In this document: piece after piece, positions 24,774 to 33,924 of the stretch
Layout of the letters: each line of letters begins with the position of its first letter
Position numbering within the stretch: position 1 is the first letter of the stretch
Assembly (NCBI RefSeq): GCF_003334855.1
Contig: NZ_QOWE01000010.1
Location: 62,001 to 126,000, forward strand
DNA length: 64,000 bases
From: Larkinella punicea
Lineage (GTDB): Bacteria > Bacteroidota > Bacteroidia > Cytophagales > Spirosomataceae
Direction of reading: 5' to 3'
Program-made: the position numbers and the translations under genes
Notes under the pieces: model-generated
What the model saw: the letters and a program-made list of their open reading frames with translations, nothing else
Database searches by the model: none
Told to the model about the DNA's origin: nothing

Positions 24774-27011
24774 GAGTGTCACCGTGCCTTTGTACGACCG
24801 GTTGGTGTACTGAATCAGATAAAAATACTGCCCCGGTGGATAATCCTCCCCATCCCAGCGGAAAAGCCGGTTGGTGGATGAAAAAACCGCTTTTCCCCAC
24901 CGATTCACGATGTCGACCCGGCGAAACTGGTCGGAGCAATTGTCCAGCGGTAAGTTAGGAACGCTGAACACATCATTTTTGCCATCCTCATTGGGCGTAA
25001 TGACGTTCGTAATGGTGATGTTGTAATCGACCGGAATGTCTTTCACTACGAAGGTGACGCGGGTCGTATCGTAGCGGTTCGGGCAACTGCTGTCCTGCGA
25101 AATAAAATCGAGTTCAAATGTGGCCTGCTCTTTTCCCTGTAGCACCGAGCAATCGGGTTGCCAGACAAAGGGTGAGGTCAGTGGCCCCGGCCCGGTTTTG
25201 TTTTCAAACTGCATACCCAGGCTTTTCCAGTCGAAATTTCGCCCCACCGCCGTTAGTTTCAGCACGTCGGGATCGGGATCTTCGGCAATGGCATCGAAGC
25301 GAACCGCGGCCGGAACCGAGTCGCCGTGCGTAATGGTCAGCTCAACGACCGGATCGGTCAGCGTGGTTCGGACCGTGGGCGGTCGGCCGGTTGCGGGTGT
25401 TGCTTTCAGCCGGACGGTTACCGTGTCACGCAGATTTCGGTTGCAGCGGGTGTCGGTCACGATGAAATCAACGACATATTCCGTGTTTTTGACCTGATCA
25501 CACTGCGGATTCCAGTTAAATTGCGAACTCACCGAACCCTGTCCCGAAACCGCGGAGAAGCTCATGCCGACCTGAGCGAGCGTAAAACCGCGTCCGACGG
25601 CCGTCAACGTGATCATATCCTGGTCGGCATCGGTTCCCAACACGTTGAACTGAAGGTTTTTGCCCGCCTGTATGGTCGTCTGGTTGTCGGGCAGGGTCGT
25701 TTCTGCATCCGGTCGGCGGTTGAGTTCTGGTTCGAGTAGCAGGGTGACGAAAAGCGTGTCTTTCAACCCTTGTGGACAGCCCTCGTCGGTCGCCAGCAGG
25801 GCCAGTTGCAGCGGTTTTCCATCGGCCAGGCATTTGTCGAAACAAATACGGGTCCGAACCGAATCGCCGGAAGTGCGAATGGTCACTTCATCCGGTGAAA
25901 ACGTAATCCCCTGCGCCGGGCCGTTCAAGACCGACAGCTTGACCTTCTGGTTGGCATCCAGGTCGGTGACGTACACATCCACGCAATTGGCATCCTGGGT
26001 GCTTAATTTCAATACCGTGCCTTCTTTGTAAAAAGCCGACTGTCCGGTCTGGCGCATCGCCACGGCGGGCGGGTTATTCTTCTGGCAGTCGATGACTTTT
26101 AACTGGAAATCCCGACGGACGAGGCCGATGCGCTGGTAAACGCCCGACGCATTTTTTCGGTACTCTTCCACTTGAACGCAAAAAACAAACAGACCCACCT
26201 GCCCGGCGGTTACGGTAAGCTGGCCGGTTCGGGTATTGACCCGCAACGGCAGCGGCCCCGGAATGGCCCGATCCTGGTTGAGTCCGCTGCTCCACCGGAC
26301 TTCGGGATAAGACGAACTGGGCAATGCCACCTGCGGGCGTGGGTTTTGCGACGTGCTGAAACCGTTGTAGGGTGTCACGAGCCGGTAGGCCAGGCTGTCG
26401 CCGTCCGCGTCGGTAGCACCAAAATCGAACGCAAAAGGCTGGTTGATGCAGATGTAATCGCCCTGCACAGGCCGGAAGGTCGGCGATGAGTTGAAAATGT
26501 CCGTGCTGCCGGTTCGCTGGGCCGGAAACTCCAGGTAAAACGTGGAACCGGCCTGAGCGGGATTCTGGATGTTGCTGATGGAATTGTTGCGGCAACAGCG
26601 CTCCCAGACCATGTAATAGCCGCGCGGATCGTTGAACGCATTGAGATTGAACACCACATTTCCGCCATATTTCAGCAAACGCGTACGAAGCGACGGCAGG
26701 GCACACTCCGGTTTGGTGTAGTCGACGGGCTGCGAGCCGATTTGCGGCAGTTCGACCGAACCAATGAACGCATTGTCGCCTTTGCGGTAAATAAAAATGA
26801 CAACGGTGGGATCTTCGGCCTGCGGATTGCCGTTCAGATCGTCGAAATAAAGGTTGAGGTTGATTTGATGGGTAAACGGGTTTTGATTGGTCAGTCTTTT
26901 CAACTCCAGTTCTCCCCCCACGATGTGCGTTGCCAAAGCCGGAAAAATCAGGCCCATCCAGCCCACTACCAACCAACACCACCAGGCTGTAATCCGATAA
27001 AACTGTTTCAT
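24765..27011 (-). CDS. Secreted gliding-motility-associated protein with type B T9SS C-terminal domain
   Basis: 748 aa. A signal peptide (AWWCWLVVGWMGLIFPALA) is followed by THIVGGELELKRL, a start typical of large Cytophagales surface proteins, then repeated beta-rich domains. Two similar repeats hold LGTDADQDMITLTAVGRGF and AEDPDPDVLKLTAVGRNF. The end is a CHU_C domain: NVITPNEDGKNDVFSVPNL, then VNRWGKAVF and the final strand, which sends the protein through the type IX system. Role in adhesion or gliding is inferred from the family. The gene ends inside the shared 30-bp terminator. Confidence 0.9.
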   Translation of the reverse strand: MKQFYRITAWWCWLVVGWMGLIFPALATHIVGGELELKRLTNQNPFTHQINLNLYFDDLNGNPQAEDPTVVIFIYRKGDNAFIGSVELPQIGSQPVDYTKPECALPSLRTRLLKYGGNVVFNLNAFNDPRGYYMVWERCCRNNSISNIQNPAQAGSTFYLEFPAQRTGSTDIFNSSPTFRPVQGDYICINQPFAFDFGATDADGDSLAYRLVTPYNGFSTSQNPRPQVALPSSSYPEVRWSSGLNQDRAIPGPLPLRVNTRTGQLTVTAGQVGLFVFCVQVEEYRKNASGVYQRIGLVRRDFQLKVIDCQKNNPPAVAMRQTGQSAFYKEGTVLKLSTQDANCVDVYVTDLDANQKVKLSVLNGPAQGITFSPDEVTIRTSGDSVRTRICFDKCLADGKPLQLALLATDEGCPQGLKDTLFVTLLLEPELNRRPDAETTLPDNQTTIQAGKNLQFNVLGTDADQDMITLTAVGRGFTLAQVGMSFSAVSGQGSVSSQFNWNPQCDQVKNTEYVVDFIVTDTRCNRNLRDTVTVRLKATPATGRPPTVRTTLTDPVVELTITHGDSVPAAVRFDAIAEDPDPDVLKLTAVGRNFDWKSLGMQFENKTGPGPLTSPFVWQPDCSVLQGKEQATFELDFISQDSSCPNRYDTTRVTFVVKDIPVDYNITITNVITPNEDGKNDVFSVPNLPLDNCSDQFRRVDIVNRWGKAVFSSTNRLFRWDGEDYPPGQYFYLIQYTNRSYKGTVTLLR

Positions 27012-27079
27012 TCAAATACGGATAGGGTTGTTGAAACCAAAATACGGTGCTTAATTTACAGAATTTATTACAGTTTATT

Positions 27080-28525
27080 ATGTCAGGAAAGACCCAAAAG
27101 ATGTCGCAACGGTTGCAAGCGATTCGGATTGATGATGTTGCGGCTGAAGGAAAATGTTTGATTCGAACGGATGAGGGAGTCATCTTTGTGGAAGGCCGTT
27201 CGGGCGGGCCGGTAGCAGCACCGGGCGACGTGGTCGATATTCGCATTGTCAACCGGAAAAAACAATACCGGGAAGCGGTGGTTGAAAAAATACATTCCTT
27301 TGGGCCGAGCCGGGCCGAACCGTTTTGTCCGCATTTTGGTACCTGTGGCGGGTGTAAATGGCAACATATTCGCTACGATGAGCAACTTCGGTTTAAGGGC
27401 CAGCAGGTGTTCGATCACCTGACCCGGATCGGGAAGGTGCAACTGCCGCCGGTTCGACCAACCCTACCCTCTGTGCAGACCACCTATTACCGCAACAAAC
27501 TGGAATTTACCTGCGCCGACGGCCGGTGGATCACCGAGGAGGAGATTCGCTCCGGAATGTCGGTGGACAAACGGGCGGTCGGTTTTCACATTCCGAAGCG
27601 GTTTGATAAAATTCTGCCCATTCAGCATTGTTATTTGCAACCCGATCCGTCAAATGCCATCCGGCTGGCGGTGGGGGCGTATGCGTTCGAGCACGGTTTT
27701 ACGATGTATAACCTGAACACGCACGTCGGTTTTCTGCGGACAGTCATTATCCGCACCGCTTCGACGGGGCAGGTGATGGTGGTGGTGCAGGTCGCCGAGG
27801 ACCGGCCGGAGGAGTTGGCGGGACTGATGGACATGCTGAAAACGACCTTTCCCCAAATCGCTTCGCTGAATTATATTCTGAACACCAAACTGAATGATTC
27901 GTACCAGGATCAGACCGTGGTTCCGTATTGGGGAAAACCGTACATCGAGGAGCAGATGGAGGATGGCAGCGGCCAACCGTTAACCTTCCGGGTCGGCCCC
28001 AAATCCTTTTACCAGACCAATGCGGCCCAGGCCTTTGAACTCTACAAAATCACGCGCGACTGGGCGGGGCTGACGGGGTCGGAGCGGGTGTATGATCTCT
28101 ACACCGGAACCGGAACCATTGGCCTATTTGTGGCCCGGAAAGCGAAGCAAGTGATTGGTATTGAGTACATTGAAGCGGCTGTTCAGGATGCGCGGGTGAA
28201 TGCGTCCATCAATGGAATTCACAACGCGGAGTTTCTGGCGGGCGACATGGGGACCTTGTTGACACCGTCTCTTTTCAATAAATACGGCAAACCGGATGTG
28301 GTCATCACCGACCCACCCCGGGCGGGCATGGACGAAGCCGTGACGCGGAACCTGTTGCTGGCTGCTCCCCAACGCATTGTCTACGTGAGTTGCAACACCG
28401 CCACCCAGGCCCGCGATCTGGCCATTCTGGACGAATTATACGAAGTGAAAGACGTTCAGCCCGTTGACATGTTCCCACACACCCACCATGTGGAAAATGT
28501 GGTGAAGCTGGAGAAGAGGAATTAA
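27080..28525 (+). CDS. rlmD: 23S rRNA (uracil(1939)-C(5))-methyltransferase RlmD
   Basis: 481 aa from the ATG at 27080. An N-terminal TRAM domain (residues about 14-70) leads to an iron-sulfur site with Cys83, Cys89 and Cys92 in CPHFGTCGGCKWQ and a later Cys in IQHCYLQ. The SAM-binding methyltransferase domain has YDLYTGTGTIGLF, and the TrmA/RlmD motif around ITDPPRAGMD precedes the catalytic cysteine in YVSCNTATQARDL. RlmD and RlmC/TrmA-type enzymes are close relatives, so the exact target uridine is inferred. It is divergent from the T9SS protein. Confidence 0.9.
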   Translation: MSGKTQKMSQRLQAIRIDDVAAEGKCLIRTDEGVIFVEGRSGGPVAAPGDVVDIRIVNRKKQYREAVVEKIHSFGPSRAEPFCPHFGTCGGCKWQHIRYDEQLRFKGQQVFDHLTRIGKVQLPPVRPTLPSVQTTYYRNKLEFTCADGRWITEEEIRSGMSVDKRAVGFHIPKRFDKILPIQHCYLQPDPSNAIRLAVGAYAFEHGFTMYNLNTHVGFLRTVIIRTASTGQVMVVVQVAEDRPEELAGLMDMLKTTFPQIASLNYILNTKLNDSYQDQTVVPYWGKPYIEEQMEDGSGQPLTFRVGPKSFYQTNAAQAFELYKITRDWAGLTGSERVYDLYTGTGTIGLFVARKAKQVIGIEYIEAAVQDARVNASINGIHNAEFLAGDMGTLLTPSLFNKYGKPDVVITDPPRAGMDEAVTRNLLLAAPQRIVYVSCNTATQARDLAILDELYEVKDVQPVDMFPHTHHVENVVKLEKRN

Positions 28526-28606
28526 GAGTGATGAGTTAAGAATTAAGAGTTAAGAGTGCGTCAGCCAACTCTTAACTCTTAACTCTTAACTCTTAACTCT
28601 TAACTC
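28521..28606. repeat. AT-rich inverted repeat with (AACTCTT)5 tandem
   Basis: Downstream of rlmD, GAGTTAAGAATTAAGAGTTAAGAG on the plus strand faces a heptamer tandem, AACTCTT repeated five times plus AACTC (28567-28606), joined by GCGTCAGCC. The two halves can pair in several registers. The tandem overlaps the dnaB stop codon (28605-28607). Copy number of such a heptamer may vary between strains. Confidence 0.85.
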
Positions 28607-31262
28607 AAAACGGTGTTTCCTGTTGGTTGGGGTCGATGTGGCCGAAGTTGGTGAAGTTGCCGCCCGGCGTATTTAAGGTATTGGCTTTGCTTTTGACAAT
28701 GCCGCCCTGGTTTTCGAAGGTCTGCGCGCCGGACGTTTTGGCGTCGAAACCGGCCGACGGACCACTGAATGGGGGAGGAGTCTGCGGCATGAAGAACGCA
28801 TCCAGATCGGCAAACTTGGTGTATTTGCCCACAAAGCGCAATTGAACGGTATCCAGCGAACCCGACCGGTTTTTGGCAATGATGACCTCACCGATTCCGG
28901 ATACGGAATTACCGGCTTCATCGGCGCTAATGCCGTAGTATTCAGGACGGTACAGGAAGATAACCATATCGGCATCCTGTTCGATCGAACCGGATTCCCG
29001 AAGGTCGGAGAGTTGCGGTTTTTTGTCGCCACCCCGGGTTTCAACGGCCCGGCTTAACTGTGACAGGGCAATGACCGGAACGTTCAGCTCTTTCGCAAGG
29101 TTTTTCATGGCCCGCGAAATCGAGGCAATTTCCTGTTCACGATTACCGCCCATTTTGCCCGACGTGTCGCCCTGCATCAACTGCAAATAGTCGATGACGA
29201 CCAGTTGAATATCATGCTGGGCTTTCAACCGGCGGCATTTGGCGCGTAATTCCAGAATCGAAAGGGCTGGCGTGTCGTCGATGAAGATCGGCGCTTCAGT
29301 CAGTCGCTGGATTTTATGGTGAAGCTGCGCCCATTCGTGCGGAGCCAGATTTCCTTTCTTGATTTTTTCACTATCGATCTCCGCTTCCGCCGAGATAAGC
29401 CGGTTGACCAACTGAACCGACGACATTTCAAGCGAGAAAATCGCCACAGCCTGCCCAAAATCAACGGCGGCATTGCGGAGGGCGCTCACGACGAAGGCGG
29501 TATTGTGCGTAACGGTCATGTCCTCCAGGAGGAAGAGCCGGTTGCCATCAATCTCAAAACCGTAGTAGTCGTCTACCTTATCGTATTCAATTTCGATACC
29601 GGTTACCCGCCAGTCGACCGGACTCGCCCAGTGCCGCGCTTTTTTTCGAAGTATTCGAACCGGAATCCGGTTAATGTCACCGTAGATCCGAATGCGGTAT
29701 ACTTCGCTTTCAAAACCGATGCTGCGAATCGACGCTTTCTTGGCGTGAAGTGACGTTCGAAAGCCCAGCGAATTGCTCAGATACTGAATCTGCTGCGCAA
29801 AATCGAGGTACTTCGAGGTGATTTCGTAGCCATTTGACTGTTCCAGGAAATGCCCGTCACTATCGATCAAACCAGCCAGCAAACTCAACCGGTTGGCGGT
29901 TGAATTGGTCAGGTAATTCGCCGGGATGTGTTTGTTTTGCAGCAGGTTGAGCTGGCGTAATTCATTTTGCAGGGAGAAAAAGGTTCTTCCGCCCCGGCTT
30001 CCTTTTGTGATGGCGTAGTTGGCACACTTCCCTTCCTGCGTATATTCACAAACTTCCAGTTCCAGTTCGGCGGCATACTCCTGCAGGTAATTCACGATTT
30101 CGGAATCCTGGGTCGTAATCCGCGAACTGTAGGAGTGCCCGTCGCCCAGCCACAAGCCGATGAAATATGGATCGACCGGTACGGATTTTTCAGGGTATTC
30201 GACGGCTACTTTATAGCCTTTGTAATTCGATTTGAACTTGGTCGATTTGGTGAGGTAATCCCGAACCGTAATATTCAGAACATCGCCCCGTTGGTGTGAA
30301 CCTTCGTTGCGACTGCGTTTCAGCGATAAGATATGGCTTTCATTGACCCGGTAATCGATCCCGTGGTTTTGGCGGACCCAGAACATGCGCTCCTGCCCAC
30401 GGGCGATGGAAAGCACCCGACGGGGTGTAGAATCGTCGCCCATCAACAAATCACCCGCCTGAACGTCTTCGACTTTTTTGAGGGTGCCGTCAAACATGAC
30501 CACCTTTGTGCCTTTGCCCAGGCATTTCCCCATCCCTGGCCTGGCCGCCAGAATGATCAATTCCGACCGCTGCCAGCCCGACGTCAGCCGGTCGAGGGCA
30601 CTGAATCCCGACGGAACGCCCGTCAGGCCGTCTTTCATGTTCTTTTTCTGCTCCAGTTCCTCCAGGGCCTGCCGCATGATGGTACTCATGTCGGCGTAGT
30701 TCTTGCGGATGTTGGATTCGGAAATCTTGAACATCGACTGCTCGATGCGGTCGAGGAGGTTGAAAACGTCGGTGGTATCTTCGTAGGCGTCGCGCTGGAT
30801 TTCGTTGGCAACCGTGATGAGCGCGCGTTTGATGGACGCTTCCGCAATGACGCGGGCGTGGTACTCGATGTTGGCGGCCGAGGTAACGCGGGTCGTGAGT
30901 TCCGTCACGTAGCCACCGCCCCCCACCATCTCAATTTCACCGGTTTTGCGCAGTTGCTGCGTCACCGTCAGCATGTCGACCGGTTCGGCATTTCCGAACA
31001 GGGTGACAATGGCGTTATAAATCCGATTGTTGGCTTCCTTGTAAAAACTTTCCGGCTTCAGAATGTCGATCACAGCCGAAAGCGCATCTTTTTCAATCAT
31101 CAACGCACCCAGCACCGCTTCTTCCAGATCGATGGCCTGCGGGGGCAGCTTGCCCAGCCCCGTTGGCGTCAGCATGTGGTTTACACCGTCGGACAGGCTA
31201 CGCCGATTGCCCATGTAAGGGGTCTTCCGAAAGTTAGAATTAGTAGGGCGATCGTTCTCCAT
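28605..31262 (-). CDS. dnaB: Replicative DNA helicase DnaB with an intein
   Basis: 885 aa, of which 544 are DnaB and 341 are an in-frame intein. DnaB unwinds DNA ahead of the replication fork as a hexamer. The N-terminal domain begins LPPQAIDLEEAVLGALM (about 39-55). The Walker A motif ARPGMGK-T is split between Lys246 and Thr588 by the intein. After it come FSLEMSS, VVIDYLQLMQG (Walker B), QLSRAVETR and the DLRESGSIEQDADMV region with the arginine finger area. The C-terminal tail is Pro/Gly/Asn-rich. Splicing should be needed for activity, since the ATP-binding loop is interrupted. Confidence 0.96.
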   Translation of the reverse strand: MENDRPTNSNFRKTPYMGNRRSLSDGVNHMLTPTGLGKLPPQAIDLEEAVLGALMIEKDALSAVIDILKPESFYKEANNRIYNAIVTLFGNAEPVDMLTVTQQLRKTGEIEMVGGGGYVTELTTRVTSAANIEYHARVIAEASIKRALITVANEIQRDAYEDTTDVFNLLDRIEQSMFKISESNIRKNYADMSTIMRQALEELEQKKNMKDGLTGVPSGFSALDRLTSGWQRSELIILAARPGMGKCLGKGTKVVMFDGTLKKVEDVQAGDLLMGDDSTPRRVLSIARGQERMFWVRQNHGIDYRVNESHILSLKRSRNEGSHQRGDVLNITVRDYLTKSTKFKSNYKGYKVAVEYPEKSVPVDPYFIGLWLGDGHSYSSRITTQDSEIVNYLQEYAAELELEVCEYTQEGKCANYAITKGSRGGRTFFSLQNELRQLNLLQNKHIPANYLTNSTANRLSLLAGLIDSDGHFLEQSNGYEITSKYLDFAQQIQYLSNSLGFRTSLHAKKASIRSIGFESEVYRIRIYGDINRIPVRILRKKARHWASPVDWRVTGIEIEYDKVDDYYGFEIDGNRLFLLEDMTVTHNTAFVVSALRNAAVDFGQAVAIFSLEMSSVQLVNRLISAEAEIDSEKIKKGNLAPHEWAQLHHKIQRLTEAPIFIDDTPALSILELRAKCRRLKAQHDIQLVVIDYLQLMQGDTSGKMGGNREQEIASISRAMKNLAKELNVPVIALSQLSRAVETRGGDKKPQLSDLRESGSIEQDADMVIFLYRPEYYGISADEAGNSVSGIGEVIIAKNRSGSLDTVQLRFVGKYTKFADLDAFFMPQTPPPFSGPSAGFDAKTSGAQTFENQGGIVKSKANTLNTPGGNFTNFGHIDPNQQETPF
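29502..30524 (-). other. Intein with LAGLIDADG homing endonuclease inside DnaB
   Basis: 341 aa from Cys247 to Asn587 of the precursor. Block A is CLGKGTKVVMFDG with nucleophile Cys1; block B contains NESHILSL; the two endonuclease motifs are FIGLWLGDG (intein residues 121-129) and LLAGLIDSDG (215-224); block F is YYGFEIDGNRLFLLEDM; block G is TVTHN with the terminal His-Asn, and the +1 extein residue is Thr588. All residues needed for standard splicing are present and both LAGLIDADG aspartates are kept, so endonuclease and splicing may both be active (inference). Confidence 0.95.
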
Positions 31263-31617
31263 TGCTTTGCAAGTATAGCCAATCGGTGGTAGAATGAAAA
31301 GCCGACAGGCCGGATGTCGATCGGTTCCGGAACGGTTGGCAGGTCACTAAGTTGTTGTCTCTAAAGTACATATTCCCCGACTGGCAGGGTGAAAAAAAAG
31401 TGAAAATGTTTTTTGTTTTTAGCTTACGGTTAATTCGATTTTATAGCCTTGCTGACCCATAGAATTCGGGGTTGACACTGGAAAAGGCAACTGATTAATC
31501 GTGAAGGATTTGCACAAATTTGGCAGGATTTGGAGATAATAATTGACGATTTTTGTTGTTTACTACGTATGATCCTCTAAATTTAGAAAGAAAATAAGGA
31601 TCGGTCACACTGAAAAT
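31263..31617. other. 355-base divergent intergenic region, dnaB/phoH
   Basis: No coding frame or known RNA was recognised. A TATACTTGC sequence on the minus strand close to the dnaB start is a one-mismatch -7 box. The phoH-proximal part is AT-rich. It presumably carries both promoters. Confidence 0.5.
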
Positions 31618-32577
31618 ATGAACGGAGATTTGGTAGAAAAAGTAATCACCCTTGACAATGTATCGCTCATCGACTTTTTGGGAGTTGAAAACAACAACAT
31701 CAAAGAGGTAGCAGCCGCCTTCCCGATGAGCAAGATTATATCCCGCGGGAACGAAATCCGTATTAAAGGTACGACCCCGGAGATTACGCGTATTACCGAC
31801 ATCCTGGACTCGCTGATCGAGCACTACCAGAAATACGGAAAACTCACCCACGAGAATGTTCGCAGCTTTCTCAAAAACAACGAACGTGAGCCGGTTGCGC
31901 TGCCCCAAACCGACGACAACGTGCTGGTGTATGGCACCAAAGGCGTCATTGTCCGGGCCAAAACCGCCAACCAGCAGCGGCTGGTGGATGTGTCCGAAAA
32001 ATACGATCTGGTTTTCGCGGTGGGTCCGGCCGGAACCGGGAAAACCTACACCGCCGTGGCCATCGCCGTGCGCGCCCTGAAAAATAAGGAAGTACGGAAA
32101 ATCATCATCACCCGCCCGGCGGTGGAAGCCGGCGAGAATCTGGGCTTTCTGCCCGGCGATCTGAAGGAAAAAATCGATCCGTATCTTCGCCCGATTTACG
32201 ACGCGCTGGACGATATGATTCCCGCCGAAAAGCTGAAACTCTACATCGAAAGCCGCACGATTGAAATTGCTCCGCTGGCGTATATGCGGGGACGCACGCT
32301 CAACCATGCGTTTATCCTGCTGGACGAAGCGCAGAACACGACGCCGATGCAGATGAAGATGTTTCTGACGCGGATGGGACCAAGCTCCAAAGCGATCATC
32401 ACCGGCGACCGTTCCCAGATCGACTTACCCAAAAACCAGCGCTCCGGGCTGACCGAAGCCGTTGAATTACTGAAGGATATCAAAGGAATCGGCTTTGTAG
32501 AACTGGATGGCAGCGATGTGGTGCGCCACCGGTTGGTTAAAGAAATTATCACCGCGTATGAACGGGCTGAAAAATAG
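31618..32577 (+). CDS. PhoH family ATPase
   Basis: 319 aa, the PhoH/PhoL type. An N-terminal KH-like part is followed by the ATPase domain with Walker A GPAGTGKT (residues 136-143), then TRPAVEAGENLGFLPGD, and Walker B LLDEAQNTTP. Members bind ATP and are thought to be RNA helicase-like proteins linked to ribosome maturation or RNA turnover, often beside ybeY. No ybeY is seen here; instead the 3' end overlaps the start of a secreted metalloprotease gene by 20 bases. Confidence 0.93.
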   Translation: MNGDLVEKVITLDNVSLIDFLGVENNNIKEVAAAFPMSKIISRGNEIRIKGTTPEITRITDILDSLIEHYQKYGKLTHENVRSFLKNNEREPVALPQTDDNVLVYGTKGVIVRAKTANQQRLVDVSEKYDLVFAVGPAGTGKTYTAVAIAVRALKNKEVRKIIITRPAVEAGENLGFLPGDLKEKIDPYLRPIYDALDDMIPAEKLKLYIESRTIEIAPLAYMRGRTLNHAFILLDEAQNTTPMQMKMFLTRMGPSSKAIITGDRSQIDLPKNQRSGLTEAVELLKDIKGIGFVELDGSDVVRHRLVKEIITAYERAEK

Positions 32578-33886
32578 GCAACTTTTTGCTGCGCTGGGAT
32601 TCCTACTCAGCATCGGTCTAACGGAGTCACGGGCACAAACGCCCGTGACTCCGCAACGCTGTGGCATCGATGTGCGTGAGCAAACCCTTCAACGACGGGA
32701 TGCGCAGCGACTGACCAAACGCCTGAAGCTTAACGAAAAGATTGAAGACCTTATTCGGCAGCGAACCGAAGAACCCGGAAAAGCCCGGGTGGGAGAGGTT
32801 GTTTACCGGATTCCGGTGGTGGTGCATGTGGTGCATACCAACTCGTCCGGTTTTGTGGGCGGGGCCAACAATTCCAACATTTCCGACGAGCAGATTGCCT
32901 CCCAGATCCGGGTTTTGAACGAAGATTACCGCCGGATGGCCGACACCCGGGGCTTCAACACCAACCCGATTGGGGCCGACACCGGCATTGAATTTTTTCT
33001 GGCCCGCACCGATCCCGACGGGCTTCAAACCACCGGCATTACCCGGCATTATACCCAGAAAACGAGCTTTAACATCTACGACGGTTCCAGTGGTGACGAC
33101 GTTCAGTTGTCGCAGATTGCCTATTGGCCCAGCGATCAATACCTGAATATTTGGGTGACGACCTTACGGAACGATTACCTGGGGTACGCCCAATTTCCGG
33201 AAGCGGAAGGCATTGACGGTCTCTCGTCCCTGGAAAATGAATTGACAGACGGCGTCATCATCGATTACCGGTATTTTGGCAGCGACATCGGGGCCGTTAC
33301 GAGCCCAACTTATCGGTATGGCCGAACCACCACGCACGAAGTGGGTCACTGGCTGGGACTGATTCATACCTGGGGTGATGCGGTTTGCGGAACGGATTAC
33401 TGCAACGACACGCCACCGACCGAAAGTGCCAACCAGACGACAGCCTGCGCCGAGCGGTTTTCTACCTGCAACGGTACCCGAACCCGCAACCAGATCGAAA
33501 ATTACCTCGACTACACCCCCGATGCCTGCATGAATTTGTTCACGCAAGATCAGCGAACCCGGATGCGGGCGGTGATTGAAGCCAGCCCCCGGCGTCAGCG
33601 CGTGGTGCGGTCTGCAGACCCGTTGCCCCAAACCGAATCGCTGACGGTGAATGTTTTTCCGAATCCTTCCCAGAAACTATCGACACTGGAAGTGCTGTTC
33701 ACCGGTTTTCAATCGTTTCAGGTCGACATCACCGATCTGTCGGGGCGGATCGTCCGCACCCAGAATTATACCAATTATCCCAGTTCTTCCATCAGCCTGC
33801 CGTTGGATACGCTGGCTCGGGGTGTTTATTTTGTGAAAGTGCATACCGACAAAGAAACGGCGTCCAAAAGGTTGCTGATTCGTTAA
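32558..33886 (+). CDS. Secreted M43 (pappalysin-like) zinc metalloprotease with T9SS type A domain
   Basis: 442 aa from the ATG at 32558. A signal peptide (LFAALGFLLSIGLTESRAQ) precedes a propeptide-like stretch. The metzincin zinc site is HEVGHWLGLIH starting at His260, with the Met-turn region in DYTPDACMNLFT. Cysteine pairs around CGTDYCNDTPP are typical of the cytophagalysin group. The last about 80 residues (VNVFPNPSQK to the final Arg) are a type A T9SS sorting domain. It should act outside the cell or on the surface on proteins. The start overlaps phoH; ATG 32507 is in frame but gives no better signal peptide. Confidence 0.93.
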   Translation: MNGLKNRQLFAALGFLLSIGLTESRAQTPVTPQRCGIDVREQTLQRRDAQRLTKRLKLNEKIEDLIRQRTEEPGKARVGEVVYRIPVVVHVVHTNSSGFVGGANNSNISDEQIASQIRVLNEDYRRMADTRGFNTNPIGADTGIEFFLARTDPDGLQTTGITRHYTQKTSFNIYDGSSGDDVQLSQIAYWPSDQYLNIWVTTLRNDYLGYAQFPEAEGIDGLSSLENELTDGVIIDYRYFGSDIGAVTSPTYRYGRTTTHEVGHWLGLIHTWGDAVCGTDYCNDTPPTESANQTTACAERFSTCNGTRTRNQIENYLDYTPDACMNLFTQDQRTRMRAVIEASPRRQRVVRSADPLPQTESLTVNVFPNPSQKLSTLEVLFTGFQSFQVDITDLSGRIVRTQNYTNYPSSSISLPLDTLARGVYFVKVHTDKETASKRLLIR

Positions 33887-33924
33887 ATACTGGTTTGCGG
33901 TAAACCGACTAACTTTCCTGCCGT

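Noticed and set aside
26074-27252. 392-codon open frame antisense-shifted within the gliding-motility-type gene
   Set aside because: It lies in another frame of a clear T9SS protein, is rich in Arg/Pro/His as expected for frame shadows in GC-rich DNA, and has no recognisable domain.
28567-28606. Possible CRISPR array
   Set aside because: Repeat unit is seven bases with no spacers, so it is a simple tandem repeat.
28605-31262. Possible fusion or assembly error making an oversized DnaB
   Set aside because: The extra 341 residues have all intein blocks and lie precisely at a known intein site in one open frame.
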